Positions 1 through 8,912 of a DNA stretch of 28,332 nt are shown one piece after another. Within the stretch, counting starts at the first letter, position 1, and each line of letters opens with the position of its first letter. The stretch is from Stentor roeselii (lineage: Eukaryota; Ciliophora; Heterotrichea; Heterotrichida; Stentoridae), in NCBI GenBank assembly GCA_006503475.1, contig RSEH01000389.1:1-28332 (forward strand), in the 5' to 3' direction. The position numbers and the translations under genes are program-made. A model generated the notes under the pieces. It saw only the letters and a list, made by a program, of their open reading frames with translations. It made no database searches and was not told the DNA's origin.

Positions 1-1
1 T

Positions 2-478
2 GGATTTAAAGCAATGAGAGACTCAGGAATTATTCATATGGACATCAAACCTGAAAGTATTCTGATCGGAAGTGATGATTATTTGAAAATAATTGATTTT
101 CAAAATTCATATTTTAAAGTTAGTGGAGATACTTTCACTGGAGTTAATGTGAATTTACCTGTTGGCACCGGAGGCTATTCCAGTCCAGAAAAGCTAGAAG
201 TTATTTTACATCAAGGAATCGGTGCATGTCAATCTAGTTATGACCCTGAAAAGTCTGATATTTTCTCCTTAGGTCTTATTCTATATCAAATTATTACTTT
301 AACTGCACCGATTATGTATCAGCATGTCTCAGACTTGCAAAACGAAATCAATAACTGTCAGAATATTAATGATTGGATAAAATATCTCGTCAATACAATG
401 TTGATGCACAAACCTTCCGAACGGTTTAATTACGAAAGGGCCTTTGAAGTTATCGATTGGATTGTTAAAAATCAATAA
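2..478 (+). CDS. Kinase-like protein, C-terminal part (5' end outside window)
   Basis: This is the C-terminal half of a protein-kinase-fold protein. The frame is open to the window edge: the codons before the first ATG (position 14) read GFKA and align with the same stretch of the two downstream paralogs, so the ATG is internal. The catalytic loop reads HMDIKPESI, keeping the catalytic Asp and Lys, but the usual Asn is Ser. The magnesium-binding DFG is DFQ. A GGYSSPE motif stands for the usual APE segment, and the helical lobe (SDIFSLGLILYQ) is well kept. Stop is TAA. It is the first of three tandem family members (next at 1848 and 3731). Catalysis looks doubtful because of DFQ; a pseudokinase or weak kinase is equally possible. 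The kinase fold is clear; the substrate is unknown. Confidence 0.85.
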   Translation, partial: GFKAMRDSGIIHMDIKPESILIGSDDYLKIIDFQNSYFKVSGDTFTGVNVNLPVGTGGYSSPEKLEVILHQGIGACQSSYDPEKSDIFSLGLILYQIITLTAPIMYQHVSDLQNEINNCQNINDWIKYLVNTMLMHKPSERFNYERAFEVIDWIVKNQ

Positions 479-1847
479 TAGATGATTAACTGTTGTTAAT
501 TTAGTATAGTTTGGTGAATTTTCTAATTTTTATAAGCGTTAAATAAATATCTATGATTTACTTCAGTTTAGATTAAAAATTAATAGGCCTCATGTTTTGA
601 ATATTGAAACATAGCTTTAGTGGAATAATTTCAGTTTTTATGATATTATCTAAGAATAAATTAATTAAATATAATGATAGGCTTAGCAACTCTTATTTAA
701 TCAAGACTTTAGTTTCACTTGATAGATCATACAATAGTTTATTTAGATATTTAATATAAGTTTCTTTTATCAAATATTCCTAATAAACTTTCTTTTAATT
801 CTAAACTCTAAAGATATCTAGAATCACAAAGAAATGAATGAAATTTAGCAGTTTAAATAGAACTTTCCAATTCAGAAAGATTTTTTAGGGATGATGTATT
901 AAATGAAAAGTATCGATAATTTTAAGAGTTTTATAAAATTTGTGATATTATTCATGCAGTTTAACCACTTTTTTTACAAAGTTAACAATTTATAGGAATA
1001 GTTTTAGTATTAAGGGAATCAAAAATATTGTAAAATAGATTTCCCATACTTTTGCTGCTGATTTTTAAATTTTTCATTAAAGGGAAAAACTTTTAATATT
1101 TCAGGAAAAAGAGTTTTGCAAGGAAATATCTGATGATACAAAAGAAGTACTTGAAAATTAATGCATACTGGATTTGATTGGAAAAAAAAGGAATAATAGG
1201 CCTTGTTAAAGGATGTGAAATATTTGGAAAACATGTTTTGCGCTGATTTCGCAATGATTGAAAGCAAAAATGAAGATGAGGTCAGGGCTTATTGTAGTAT
1301 GTATTGAAACAGGCTGAATGAACTCGCTGATAAGATAAAAATCATAAAAAAAATGAAAAGAGGAAAATTTTATAGGAAATATATAAAAATACTCAGAGTC
1401 TTATTTATAATAAATTTTTAAATATAAGGATCTTGGGAGAAATGTTTTATGTGAAAAAATTGAATATTAAAAATAGAAGCAAAATATAATGATAATTCAA
1501 GATATTTCTAGAAAGGTATCAGATTGATGAAATTCCTTCTTATATCTTAAGATTATTTTGATTTAATGTAAAGAAAAAGTATTTTCAATCAATTTTAGCT
1601 CGAGCACAAAAAATAATAGTTAAACTGGAAGGTTTAGAATCAAAAAATTTTAATACCCTAAAAGAAAATACAAATATATGTATTGAAAGTAGTTTAGCTT
1701 TATTCTTCAGCGGGATCAAATAAATTATCCTAAACTAATAATCTAAGTCAAGCTTGAAAGAAATTTCCCAGATTAAACCAAAATTATATAATTTTAATTA
1801 TTTGATTACCTCTGATTAATATAAATTATATTGTCTATAATATAAAT
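479..1847. other. Intergenic region with decayed coding traces
   Basis: This AT-rich spacer of about 1.4 kb lies between two tandem kinase-like genes. Its middle holds an ISWI-like relic (listed separately). A second open stretch, about 1493-1723 on the plus strand, gives some 76 codons interrupted only by one TGA and looks protein-like, but I cannot assign it. From 479 to about 860 I see no recognisable gene. The last 40 bases carry ATTGTCTATA and TATAAAT just before the next start codon, probably the promoter of the next gene. Confidence 0.6.
860..1400 (+). pseudogene. ISWI-type chromatin remodeler relic (HAND-SANT-SLIDE region)
   Basis: Broken plus-strand reading frames match the HAND-SANT-SLIDE part of ISWI ATPases in the right order. 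About 1060-1130 reads REKLLIFQEKEFCKEI (the HAND-start region, 'FFPxRLxELxEKE'). About 1198-1233 reads GLVKGCEIFGK (SANT, 'FIKGCEKYGR'). About 1240-1360 reads EDEVRAYCSMY, a TGA where ISWI has Trp or another aromatic, then NRLNELADKIKIIKKM (the 'EVxxYxxVFWxRxxEL' segment). The frame changes between pieces and there are internal stops. A weaker match (ERFFRDDVLNE) near 870 may be the 'YF+..L' segment upstream. No helicase motifs are visible, so only a C-terminal piece was captured here. Identification rests on motif recognition by eye; the SANT and spacer match is the strongest part. Confidence 0.6.
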
Positions 1848-3482
1848 ATGGCCGACATAGAAAGACTTCTCTTACAATTTGAACAGCAAGCATGTCGACA
1901 AAGAATGAAAACAATGCAAGATCTTTGCAATGAATATAGTGATAGTAGCCAGGCTACAAGAAAGCTCTGGGTAGCATCATTTCTCAAGTGCCAAGAAGAA
2001 AGGATATATGGGAGTCTTTTGTCAGAGAATAACACAATACTCCTATTTTTCTTCGAAAGACTAATAGAGAGCTTGAAAGTATTGAATATCTCTGCAAATT
2101 CTTCAATCATTCACAATTCAATCGACTCAATCTTAACCAAAGAATTAACAGAATTGGACTCTTTAGAAAAGATAAGAACTCTTCTATTTTTATCAAATGC
2201 TTATGATAGAAGCGATCAGATACCCTATCAATACTTGCCACTAGCCATAAAAAAAATCTCAGATATAACCAACGAAATTTTGATGAATCCTAACAAAACA
2301 ATTGAAGATATTAAAAGATTTCTGGCAATTTACTTACAGTTAGTCTCATTAATAGATATTTTTGAATTGACTCGGAGTGTCATCTTCAAAATTTGTCAAT
2401 TCATACGAAAAGAACTTGAAATTAACAACAGACAAGATATTGCCTCAGAATATTTTGTTGTCCTTTATACAATAAAAGAATTATGTGTAAATGAGATTGA
2501 GATTTCTGATATCGATTCAATGATATATGGAATTGGTCAATATTTCCAAATTAGCGCACCTAATGTAGTCTCCCCTGAAGTACCAGATTTACCCCCAGAT
2601 CTTAAAAGGTTGAACTTGGACCAAATGATATATATTAATACTCTTTTCATTAATAATATATCAGAATTAAGAGCCAAAGTTGATCTTGTAATGATTAATA
2701 ATCAGAATATGGTTCTTAAAATTTATGAAATTCCAGAATCTAGAAGGCAAGATATTGACAGAGTTTACAAAGAAGCTAGAATCTATCAAAAACTGAGTAC
2801 CTCTAATTGCAGATATTTTCTAAAATATTATGGCATTCATTTTGAACGAACTATACAATATCAAACAAATATAAACATGGTTAAATTAACTCTCGGTATT
2901 GAATACTGTAGAGTGTCCCTAGGAAATATAATAGATGAGAAAATTATTATGAGAATAAAATTCACCTCTCAAGAAATTGCTAAATTCACATTCGAGTTGA
3001 TTTTTGGATATTTGACCATGAGAGAATTAGGTGTTATTCATCAAGACATCAAACCTGATAAAATAATGATTGGAGATGATGGCAACATAAAAATTATTGG
3101 CTTTGGTGTTTCATATTTTAAAATGAATGGAGTTAGTTTCACAGGGAAAAAGATTTCTTCAGTAGTAGGAACTCAGGGCTACTTTAGCCCTGAAAAACTT
3201 AGGTGCTTTTTTAACAGAAATGTTAATGCACCTGAGTTGAAATATGACCCTGAATATTCTGATGTTTTTTCTTTAGGTCTGGTTTTTTATCAGATGATAA
3301 CTTTAAGAGAAATAATCTTATACCAGAGGGTTTCCGATTTGCATAATGAGATTGATCAATACACCGAAATAGATAAAAATATCAGAACACTTGTTAAAAG
3401 GATGCTAGCTGAAAATCCTGATGATCGGGTAAATTTCGCAGAAGCTTTGACATGGTTTAATTTAGATAGAATAGTAGTTTAA
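1848..3482 (+). CDS. Helical-domain + degenerate protein kinase (probable pseudokinase)
   Basis: A 544-residue protein. Residues 1-245 are an all-helical, Leu/Ile-rich domain I do not recognise, and about 255-540 form a kinase fold. Kinase landmarks: no glycine loop is evident; the ATP-site Lys is K291 (MVLKIYE), followed by a helix-C Glu (KEARIYQKL); the catalytic loop is H398-Q-D400-I-K402, with Lys at the position of the metal-binding Asn (K405); DFG is changed to G418-F-G420, losing the magnesium Asp. YFSPEKL replaces the APE region. Losing both metal ligands argues for a pseudokinase acting as a scaffold or regulator. The ATG at 1848 follows TATAAAT and gives the same N-terminal layout as the paralog at 3731. 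The kinase half is almost identical in DNA to that paralog, while the N-terminal half is much more diverged. Stop is TAA. Expanded kinase families are known in ciliates; this subfamily's role is unknown. Confidence 0.88.
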   Translation: MADIERLLLQFEQQACRQRMKTMQDLCNEYSDSSQATRKLWVASFLKCQEERIYGSLLSENNTILLFFFERLIESLKVLNISANSSIIHNSIDSILTKELTELDSLEKIRTLLFLSNAYDRSDQIPYQYLPLAIKKISDITNEILMNPNKTIEDIKRFLAIYLQLVSLIDIFELTRSVIFKICQFIRKELEINNRQDIASEYFVVLYTIKELCVNEIEISDIDSMIYGIGQYFQISAPNVVSPEVPDLPPDLKRLNLDQMIYINTLFINNISELRAKVDLVMINNQNMVLKIYEIPESRRQDIDRVYKEARIYQKLSTSNCRYFLKYYGIHFERTIQYQTNINMVKLTLGIEYCRVSLGNIIDEKIIMRIKFTSQEIAKFTFELIFGYLTMRELGVIHQDIKPDKIMIGDDGNIKIIGFGVSYFKMNGVSFTGKKISSVVGTQGYFSPEKLRCFFNRNVNAPELKYDPEYSDVFSLGLVFYQMITLREIILYQRVSDLHNEIDQYTEIDKNIRTLVKRMLAENPDDRVNFAEALTWFNLDRIVV

Positions 3483-3662
3483 ATATCGGGGATTCCTTAG
3501 TTTGAATAAAAAAATTTAGATAAATTGATGAGGGTTGAGTGATTTTAAAATTCTTACTAGAGATCTAGAAGGTCCTTAATTTTTAAAAACAGGCTATCAT
3601 TCAATTATATTCTTAAAAATTTATATCATCTTAGACAATATCTAAGATAATTAAACTATAAG

Positions 3663-3712
3663 TTTATTGTCTATATAAATGTCTATATTTATTGTCTATA
3701 TTTATTATCTAT
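3663..3712. repeat. Short tandem repeat upstream of kinase-like gene
   Basis: Four imperfect copies of a 12-13 bp unit, consensus TTTATTGTCTATA, lie 20-70 bases before the start codon at 3731. A single ATTGTCTATA also lies just before the start of the paralog at 1848. The sharing suggests a promoter element amplified in this copy, although simple slippage of AT-rich DNA could also produce it. Confidence 0.6.
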
Positions 3713-3730
3713 ATTATATTTATAAATAAA

Positions 3731-5542
3731 ATGAATAATATTGGAATACTTACTGCGCGATTCCAACAAGTTTTGATGCAAAGAAATTATGAGATCACAC
3801 ATCTGAACACAAAAGAATCTCTTTGCAGGGACTATACAAATTGTGATCGTGATTTACAGAAATTTTGGATTTCATCTATTCTCTATCATCAAGAAGCCCA
3901 AACATTCGGAACACTTCTTTTACCCTCAAATCAGCTACTCTTAGGCTTCTTTAAATTTTCGATAGAAAACATTCAAAATTTAGGTTATTTCGAGGATTCA
4001 GTCATATTCCATAGATCAATCGATTCAATCTTAACCAAAGAGTTGAATGATTGCCTAACTATAGATGATCTTCAAAGACTCCTCGATGCAATTAGTTCAT
4101 ATGCTCACAGTGACCAGATAGAGTACAAATATTTTCCTCTTGCCATTCAGAAGATATCAACTATTACAATGAACTTTTTGATGAATCCTGCAAAATCAGC
4201 TGAAAGTCTCCAAAACTTTATAACGAGTTACTTGAAATTAGCATTCATTCCACATGTCACTGAGTTGACTTGGACAGTAATTTTCATAGTTTGTGAATTT
4301 ATCGAAACTGAGATTTTTATTAAAAGAAATTATCAAATTGCCTCAAAATGTAAAGCCTTCCTTTTTGAATTAGATAAGGTTTGCATTAATCAACACCAGA
4401 AGACTAACGTTATGTCTTTAATAAAAAAAATCGAACCGATTATTCAAAGAATTTTACCTGGTGATAACCAAGTTGATCCACTAAATGATATTAGGTCAAG
4501 TTTAGACTTAAATCTAGCTTTAAATCGATCAAGAATTTTTGTTTCTGAAATCAATTCTATGATATGTAGAATTGAACAAATCTGCCAAATCACAGCACCT
4601 AATGAAGTATCCCCTGCAGTATCAGATTTACCCCCAGATCTTAAAAGGTTGAACTTGGACCAAATGATATATATTCGTAATCTTTTCAATAACCAAGTAT
4701 CAGAATTCCCAAGAGCCAAAGTTGATCTTGTAATGATTAATAATCAGAATATGGTTCTTAAGATTTATGAAATTCCAGAATCTAGAAGGCAAGATATTGA
4801 AAAAGTTTACAAAGAAGCTAGAATCTATCAAAAACTGAGTACCTCTAATAGCAGTTATTTTCTAAGATATTATGGCATTCATTTTGAACGAACTATACAA
4901 TATCAAACAAATATAAGTATGGTTAAATTAATCCTCGGCATTGAATACTGTAACGAGTCCCTAGGAAATAGAATAAATGAGAAAATAAAGAGCCGAACAA
5001 GCTTCACCTCCCAAGAGATTGCTAAATTCACATTCGAGTTGATTTTTGGATATCAGACCATGAGAGAATTAGGTGTTATTCATCAAGACATCAAACCTGA
5101 TAATATAATGATTGGAGATGATGACAACATAAAAATTATTGACTTTGATGTTTCATTTTTTAAAATGAGTGGAGTTACTTTCACAGGGAAAATGATTTCT
5201 TTAGTAGTAGGAACCCATGGCTACTATAGCCCTGAAAAACTTAGGTGCTTAGTTAACAGAAATAATAATGCACCTGAGTTGCAATATGACCCTGAATATT
5301 CTGATGTTTTTTCTTTAGGTCTGATTTTTTATCAGATGATAACTTTAAGAGAGCAAATCTTATACCTGAGGGTTTCCGATTTGCATAATCACATTGATCA
5401 ATACACCGAAATAGATCCAAATATCAGAACACTTGTTAAAAAGATGCTAGGTGAATATCCAAATGATCGGGTAAATTTCGCGAGGGCTTTAGAAATGGTT
5501 CCATATAGACGGAATAATAATGGAACATTGGGTGGTCCTTAG
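3731..5542 (+). CDS. Helical-domain + kinase-like protein, tandem paralog
   Basis: A 603-residue paralog of the gene at 1848. I start it at the ATG at 3731: the frame is open further upstream but has no earlier ATG, and 3731 follows a TATAAATA stretch and gives an N-terminus equivalent to the paralog. The N-terminal helical domain (about 1-305) is diverged from the paralog and carries roughly 60 extra residues near 225-285. The kinase part runs from about 315 to 595: Lys K344, catalytic loop H451-Q-D453 with K455 and a retained N458, and DFG changed to D471-F-D473. Of the three copies this has the most complete catalytic set, so activity is possible. The C-terminus ends in a short Asn/Gly-rich tail with a TAG stop. 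The 3' flank (to about 5576) is also shared with the paralog's 3' flank, so the duplication unit included it. Confidence 0.88.
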   Translation: MNNIGILTARFQQVLMQRNYEITHLNTKESLCRDYTNCDRDLQKFWISSILYHQEAQTFGTLLLPSNQLLLGFFKFSIENIQNLGYFEDSVIFHRSIDSILTKELNDCLTIDDLQRLLDAISSYAHSDQIEYKYFPLAIQKISTITMNFLMNPAKSAESLQNFITSYLKLAFIPHVTELTWTVIFIVCEFIETEIFIKRNYQIASKCKAFLFELDKVCINQHQKTNVMSLIKKIEPIIQRILPGDNQVDPLNDIRSSLDLNLALNRSRIFVSEINSMICRIEQICQITAPNEVSPAVSDLPPDLKRLNLDQMIYIRNLFNNQVSEFPRAKVDLVMINNQNMVLKIYEIPESRRQDIEKVYKEARIYQKLSTSNSSYFLRYYGIHFERTIQYQTNISMVKLILGIEYCNESLGNRINEKIKSRTSFTSQEIAKFTFELIFGYQTMRELGVIHQDIKPDNIMIGDDDNIKIIDFDVSFFKMSGVTFTGKMISLVVGTHGYYSPEKLRCLVNRNNNAPELQYDPEYSDVFSLGLIFYQMITLREQILYLRVSDLHNHIDQYTEIDPNIRTLVKKMLGEYPNDRVNFARALEMVPYRRNNNGTLGGP

Positions 5543-5576
5543 TTAGAATAAAAAAATTTCAATAAATGGATGAGGT

Positions 5577-5991
5577 TGTAAGCACTCGGATCTTCATTCG
5601 GTATCTGTGGTCCCATCCAGCATATCCATCGACAACTAGAGATATGGTCAATCGTCCTCTGCTTGTTGATTCTCCAAGAATTTTCAGGCAAAGAATATTA
5701 ACCTTTCCACCAGATATCATTCTTTGAGAAGTCCTCCTCGACAATCCGCTTATCTTTAGGCGATTGTCCAGTAGCCTTAGCCGAGTATGCACAGATGGCT
5801 CCAAAGCTAGCGATGGTCGTGTTTCTTGTGAGGTGATTCGCAGGTTCTTTGCCGATTCTCATCTCGTAGTACTCGGGGATCCTGAAGTTACGATAGATGT
5901 GGTGATTGATGATATCCACGTCGCGCATCACTGTCTTGCCTGTGAAGTCATGAATTTCTGATGCCACTGCACGGTGCAGGAAATTGAACAT
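5577..5991 (-). pseudogene. PEPCK 5' fragment relic (left arm)
   Basis: An inverted, truncated copy of about the first 142 codons of the PEPCK gene at 16917. It keeps the ATG with its upstream TTATAA and the opening residues MFNFLHRAVASEIHDFTG. It has many amino-acid changes, loses the frame after the 'KNDIWW' segment (near 5700), and continues in a second frame to GPQIPNEDPSAYN-type sequence. It stops abruptly at about 5577, where DNA matching the kinase gene's 3' flank begins. It lacks the whole catalytic core (P-loop and metal-binding motifs), so it cannot encode an active enzyme. Confidence 0.92.
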
Positions 5992-6475
5992 TTATAACCA
6001 TTGAAGATATTAGAAAAAATATGTCTAAACATCATTGGACTGGCTAGTATTAGTTATAAGAAGTGCATAGGAAAAGGATTCGGTTTGGAGTAGAGAGGGA
6101 ATGAAAGATGCAGAAGTTTATTTTAAGGATAGCTGGATTGAAAGGATGAATCATGATGAATCGGAAAATGGGATGAGTCACTTGATAGACTCTTGAATTT
6201 TAACTTGTTTAGGTTCAATGAGTTACCAGGAAGAGCCAAGTGGGAATATTGAGAGATTATTTTTATGAAGGTTCTGATAACCATAGTTACTTTTAATCTC
6301 TCGACTTTATCGAACAGACTATTTTAGTATATGATAAATATGGACAATTAATCAGTAAATTCTATGGAAACGCTAAAATAGCCTTATGAAGTTAGAAAGA
6401 AAATTCAATATTTCACCCTCTAAAAATGCTTCTTACTCAGGATAAACAATTCTGTAAAATTAACTATTTCTAAAA
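5992..6475 (-). other. Left-arm copy of the RING gene / PEPCK intergenic spacer
   Basis: Inverted counterpart of 16427-16916, including the PEPCK upstream region and its start-proximal TTATAA. It is recognisable throughout with scattered substitutions and small indels. No gene of its own is seen. Divergence looks similar to that of the neighbouring relic genes, as expected if the whole arm drifts neutrally. Confidence 0.85.
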
Positions 6476-7223
6476 TTATTCCCAATAAATTCCTCACTTA
6501 CTTTTTTGATGTTCTGGTATTCCTGTTAAATGAGATTCAGGTTGAATTACTGGTAAGAAGGGGATAGGCTTTTGTTGAGAAATTGGTAAAGGAATCTTGC
6601 CACCTAAATTCGAAAGCTGGTTTAGATTCGGTTGAGGTGATGGAGAAGGAACAAATGTATATGGAATATTCATTTGATATGGAGGAATATCATTTATTGG
6701 ATTCAAGTTTCTATTAACTGGGTTAGACTGAATGAAAATTACTTGAGGTATTGGAGAACATTGGAAGTTTTGATTCAGGGCCCTGCAAATGTATAGATGC
6801 GTTTATACATGATTTACAATAAAAGTGAACTTTACAGGTAATTAAAAAAATCTTATCAATTCTAAAGATTTGCTCTCTGCAACCTCGACACTGAAAAAGT
6901 AAAAATTTAATACAATCTTCACAAGAAAATATTTCCTTCTTCAATGAAAGATTTAAATTGAAACCATGATCGAAACAATATTCACAAGTGCGGTGATTTT
7001 GGCAAAATGGTGAGCGAAATATCTTAAATTGTATTTTTGAAATCGATTTAATATGATCACATCCTTTATAATCCAAAGTACTAGAATATATTTTCAATTT
7101 TTTTATAGCAGTATCTTCTTCAAAATTTTCAATACACTCATAACAAATACTCTGATGCTCTTGCCTTAGAACTAAATTAAACGATTTATATGCATTGCAT
7201 TCACAACATTTGACTTCTGACAT
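6476..7223 (-). pseudogene. RING/prion-like protein gene relic (left arm)
   Basis: Inverted copy of the gene at 14033. The start is intact (ATG at 7223 after TTATAA), and the first 148 codons stay open and clearly match (MSEVKCCEC, CYEC, CEDC, CRGC, CKVHFYCKSC). At about 6780 the sequence jumps, joining parent position 14478 to 15441. This 962 bp loss removes the last C-x2-C pair of the RING and most of the Gln/Asn-rich region, and it shifts the frame so the ORF ends after 166 codons. The Pro/Gln-rich remainder (about 6494-6706) persists in another frame. A second loss at about 6475 removes the parent's C-terminal Cys cluster and stop. A truncated 166-residue product could still be made, but it would have an incomplete RING. 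Confidence 0.9.
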
Positions 7224-7329
7224 TTATAATCAAATCATCTTAAATATAGAACCCATAAATTTAATAAATTTCTTCCCTATTTTCCAGTTCCCAAATCCTC
7301 ACAAACATCAAGTCTTTCCAAAGATTAAA

Positions 7330-7889
7330 ATTTTTGAAGTTAAAAAGTGCCAGTGGTTTTTGTCAGAACTTTCAAACTAAAGTCGAAGCTGAAAATCCTA
7401 GAAATATCTTTCATAAATCAGACCAAGCATTCAAGTGATACCAACAGCGAAGGAACAGTATGTTCACTGACAAACAAGCCGATATCAGTTCGAGAGACCT
7501 CGACCGTTACCTGAACAAGCAATTAACGGTTTAGAGAACTCAGAAACAATAAAGCCAGTGGCTTACATGAAATTCGCATCTCAAAAGAAAATCGATTATT
7601 TAAACAAAGTACGTGAATCGATCCGTAAAGAGCAGAAGCTTCAAAATTTAAAAAAATGATTTTATTCCGAGAGTTCCAACACGACGTGACAGTCTTTTAC
7701 ACCCTGGAGCTTACTATGACGGGGAAGGCCTGGAAAGTACAACAAGTGATGAATTGTTGAAGGACAACAAGTTCCTTTATATGACTTTGAACCTCAGTAA
7801 GTACCTGGGCTCGTCAATTGAGGACCTGGTCGAAAAGAATGTCATTTGTTTGAAGTACGACTTTATCGTTGACCAGAGCTTTTGCCCAT
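7330..7889 (+). pseudogene. Relic of the 443-residue unknown gene (left arm)
   Basis: Inverted copy of the 5' part of the gene at 12594-13925, covering about its first 195 codons. The start codon is lost (ATG changed to ATT, with a one-base deletion nearby). A stop follows after a few codons and several indels shift the frame, although stretches such as VAYMKFAS and FYTLEL remain recognisable. It ends at about 7889, where the deletion that removed parent positions 11396-13337 begins. About 27 bases of sequence I cannot trace to either side (7890-7916) lie at that junction. Confidence 0.9.
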
Positions 7890-7916
7890 TAGATTAATTT
7901 TCAAATCATCAACAAA

Positions 7917-8774
7917 ATCTTCACTGTTTATGTTAGCGAGTAAACGATGCAGTTTTTGTGTGCAATAGACTTGAGCACACCGAGGTGCAGAACTTCTCTG
8001 AAATATATTCTGCCACATTTTAACTAATCAAAGTCTCTTTAAATGACTGAATAAGTGGGTCCAGATCACTCTGAAGTATCTCTTTACCCCTGTGAAGTTA
8101 GTTTAACCTTCTTCGTCAGTCTTACAAAACCCAATATCAATTTCTTCATCATCACTTGAAGAAGTATCTGCAGATCCTTGCAAGTAAAACTCTTTTATTA
8201 CATTTATCTGATTTTTTCCTTCGAAACATCAAGTTTATCAATTTTCGACTTGGTGATTTTTCATCAAATCTAAAAGAAATGGTCTTTTGAAGTTTTTTTT
8301 CATTTCAGGGATTTTTTTTGTCACATTTTTTTACTGGGTGGTTCACTCGAGTCATTCGTTTTCGTCGGTGATCCAGGCATGAACAAATTGAATCCTTCAA
8401 CATTTTCCACCTGTTTTATGCTTTTGACTTTCGACTTTCCAGTTGTTAAAATGTCCTGAAAATAAGATTCAAAAGAATTTCTCGTAAATTCGACCTTTTG
8501 TTGAAGCCAGCTCTTCGAACTTCTCCTTCATCGCCTGCAGTAGCTTTTCGACATAGAAAATCGGATAAAGTTCTTGATACATAGTTGCCAGAATAATCTC
8601 AAACTTCAGAAACAGTTCCTATTTCATGGTAAAGCAATTTTGGGTGAAGGAACTTAAGTGAGTTCGCTCTTGATGAAGCACTTGAACGATCAACACGTTT
8701 AAAGGCGCCCAAAGGTCGCCTTGGTTTCAGAGGACCAGTCCTTCGCTGGTAAATATGCAAAGCAGCTCAAAAAT
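7917..8774 (-). pseudogene. SRP receptor alpha relic, N-terminal half (left arm)
   Basis: Inverted copy of the first 290 or so codons of the SRPRA gene at 10525. It includes the SRX-like domain, the charged linker (the DTSSSDDEE region is recognisable near 8140) and the start of the N domain. The ATG has become ATT (8772-8774). Several frameshifts and stops break it, and the entire GTPase domain is missing because of the 1.94 kb deletion. It cannot make a functional receptor. Confidence 0.92.
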
Positions 8775-8912
8775 TTTGATGAATTCACGTTGAAATAAGT
8801 CAAATTCATCAGAATAGGACAGTTTCTGAAAATCTTTGATTTATTAGAATTTTCTCTATTTGATTAAAAGTTGAATTTGTTTTGATAGTTAAAATTTTCT
8901 AAGTTATAAACA
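8775..8912. promoter_or_regulatory. Left-arm copy of the divergent coiled-coil/SRPRA promoter
   Basis: Inverted counterpart of 10394-10524, the short spacer between the divergently transcribed coiled-coil and SRPRA genes. The AAGTTATAAACA before the coiled-coil start is preserved. Whether it still drives transcription cannot be seen. Confidence 0.65.

Noticed and set aside
1019-1267. Minus-strand 82-codon ORF
   Set aside because: It overlaps plus-strand ISWI-like sequence in a different frame and is low-complexity Phe/Lys/Ser.
3692-3730. Upstream extension of the kinase-like gene to 3692
   Set aside because: The extension begins with TTG, lies within the AT-rich tandem repeat, and has no counterpart in the paralog; the ATG at 3731 is the first in frame.
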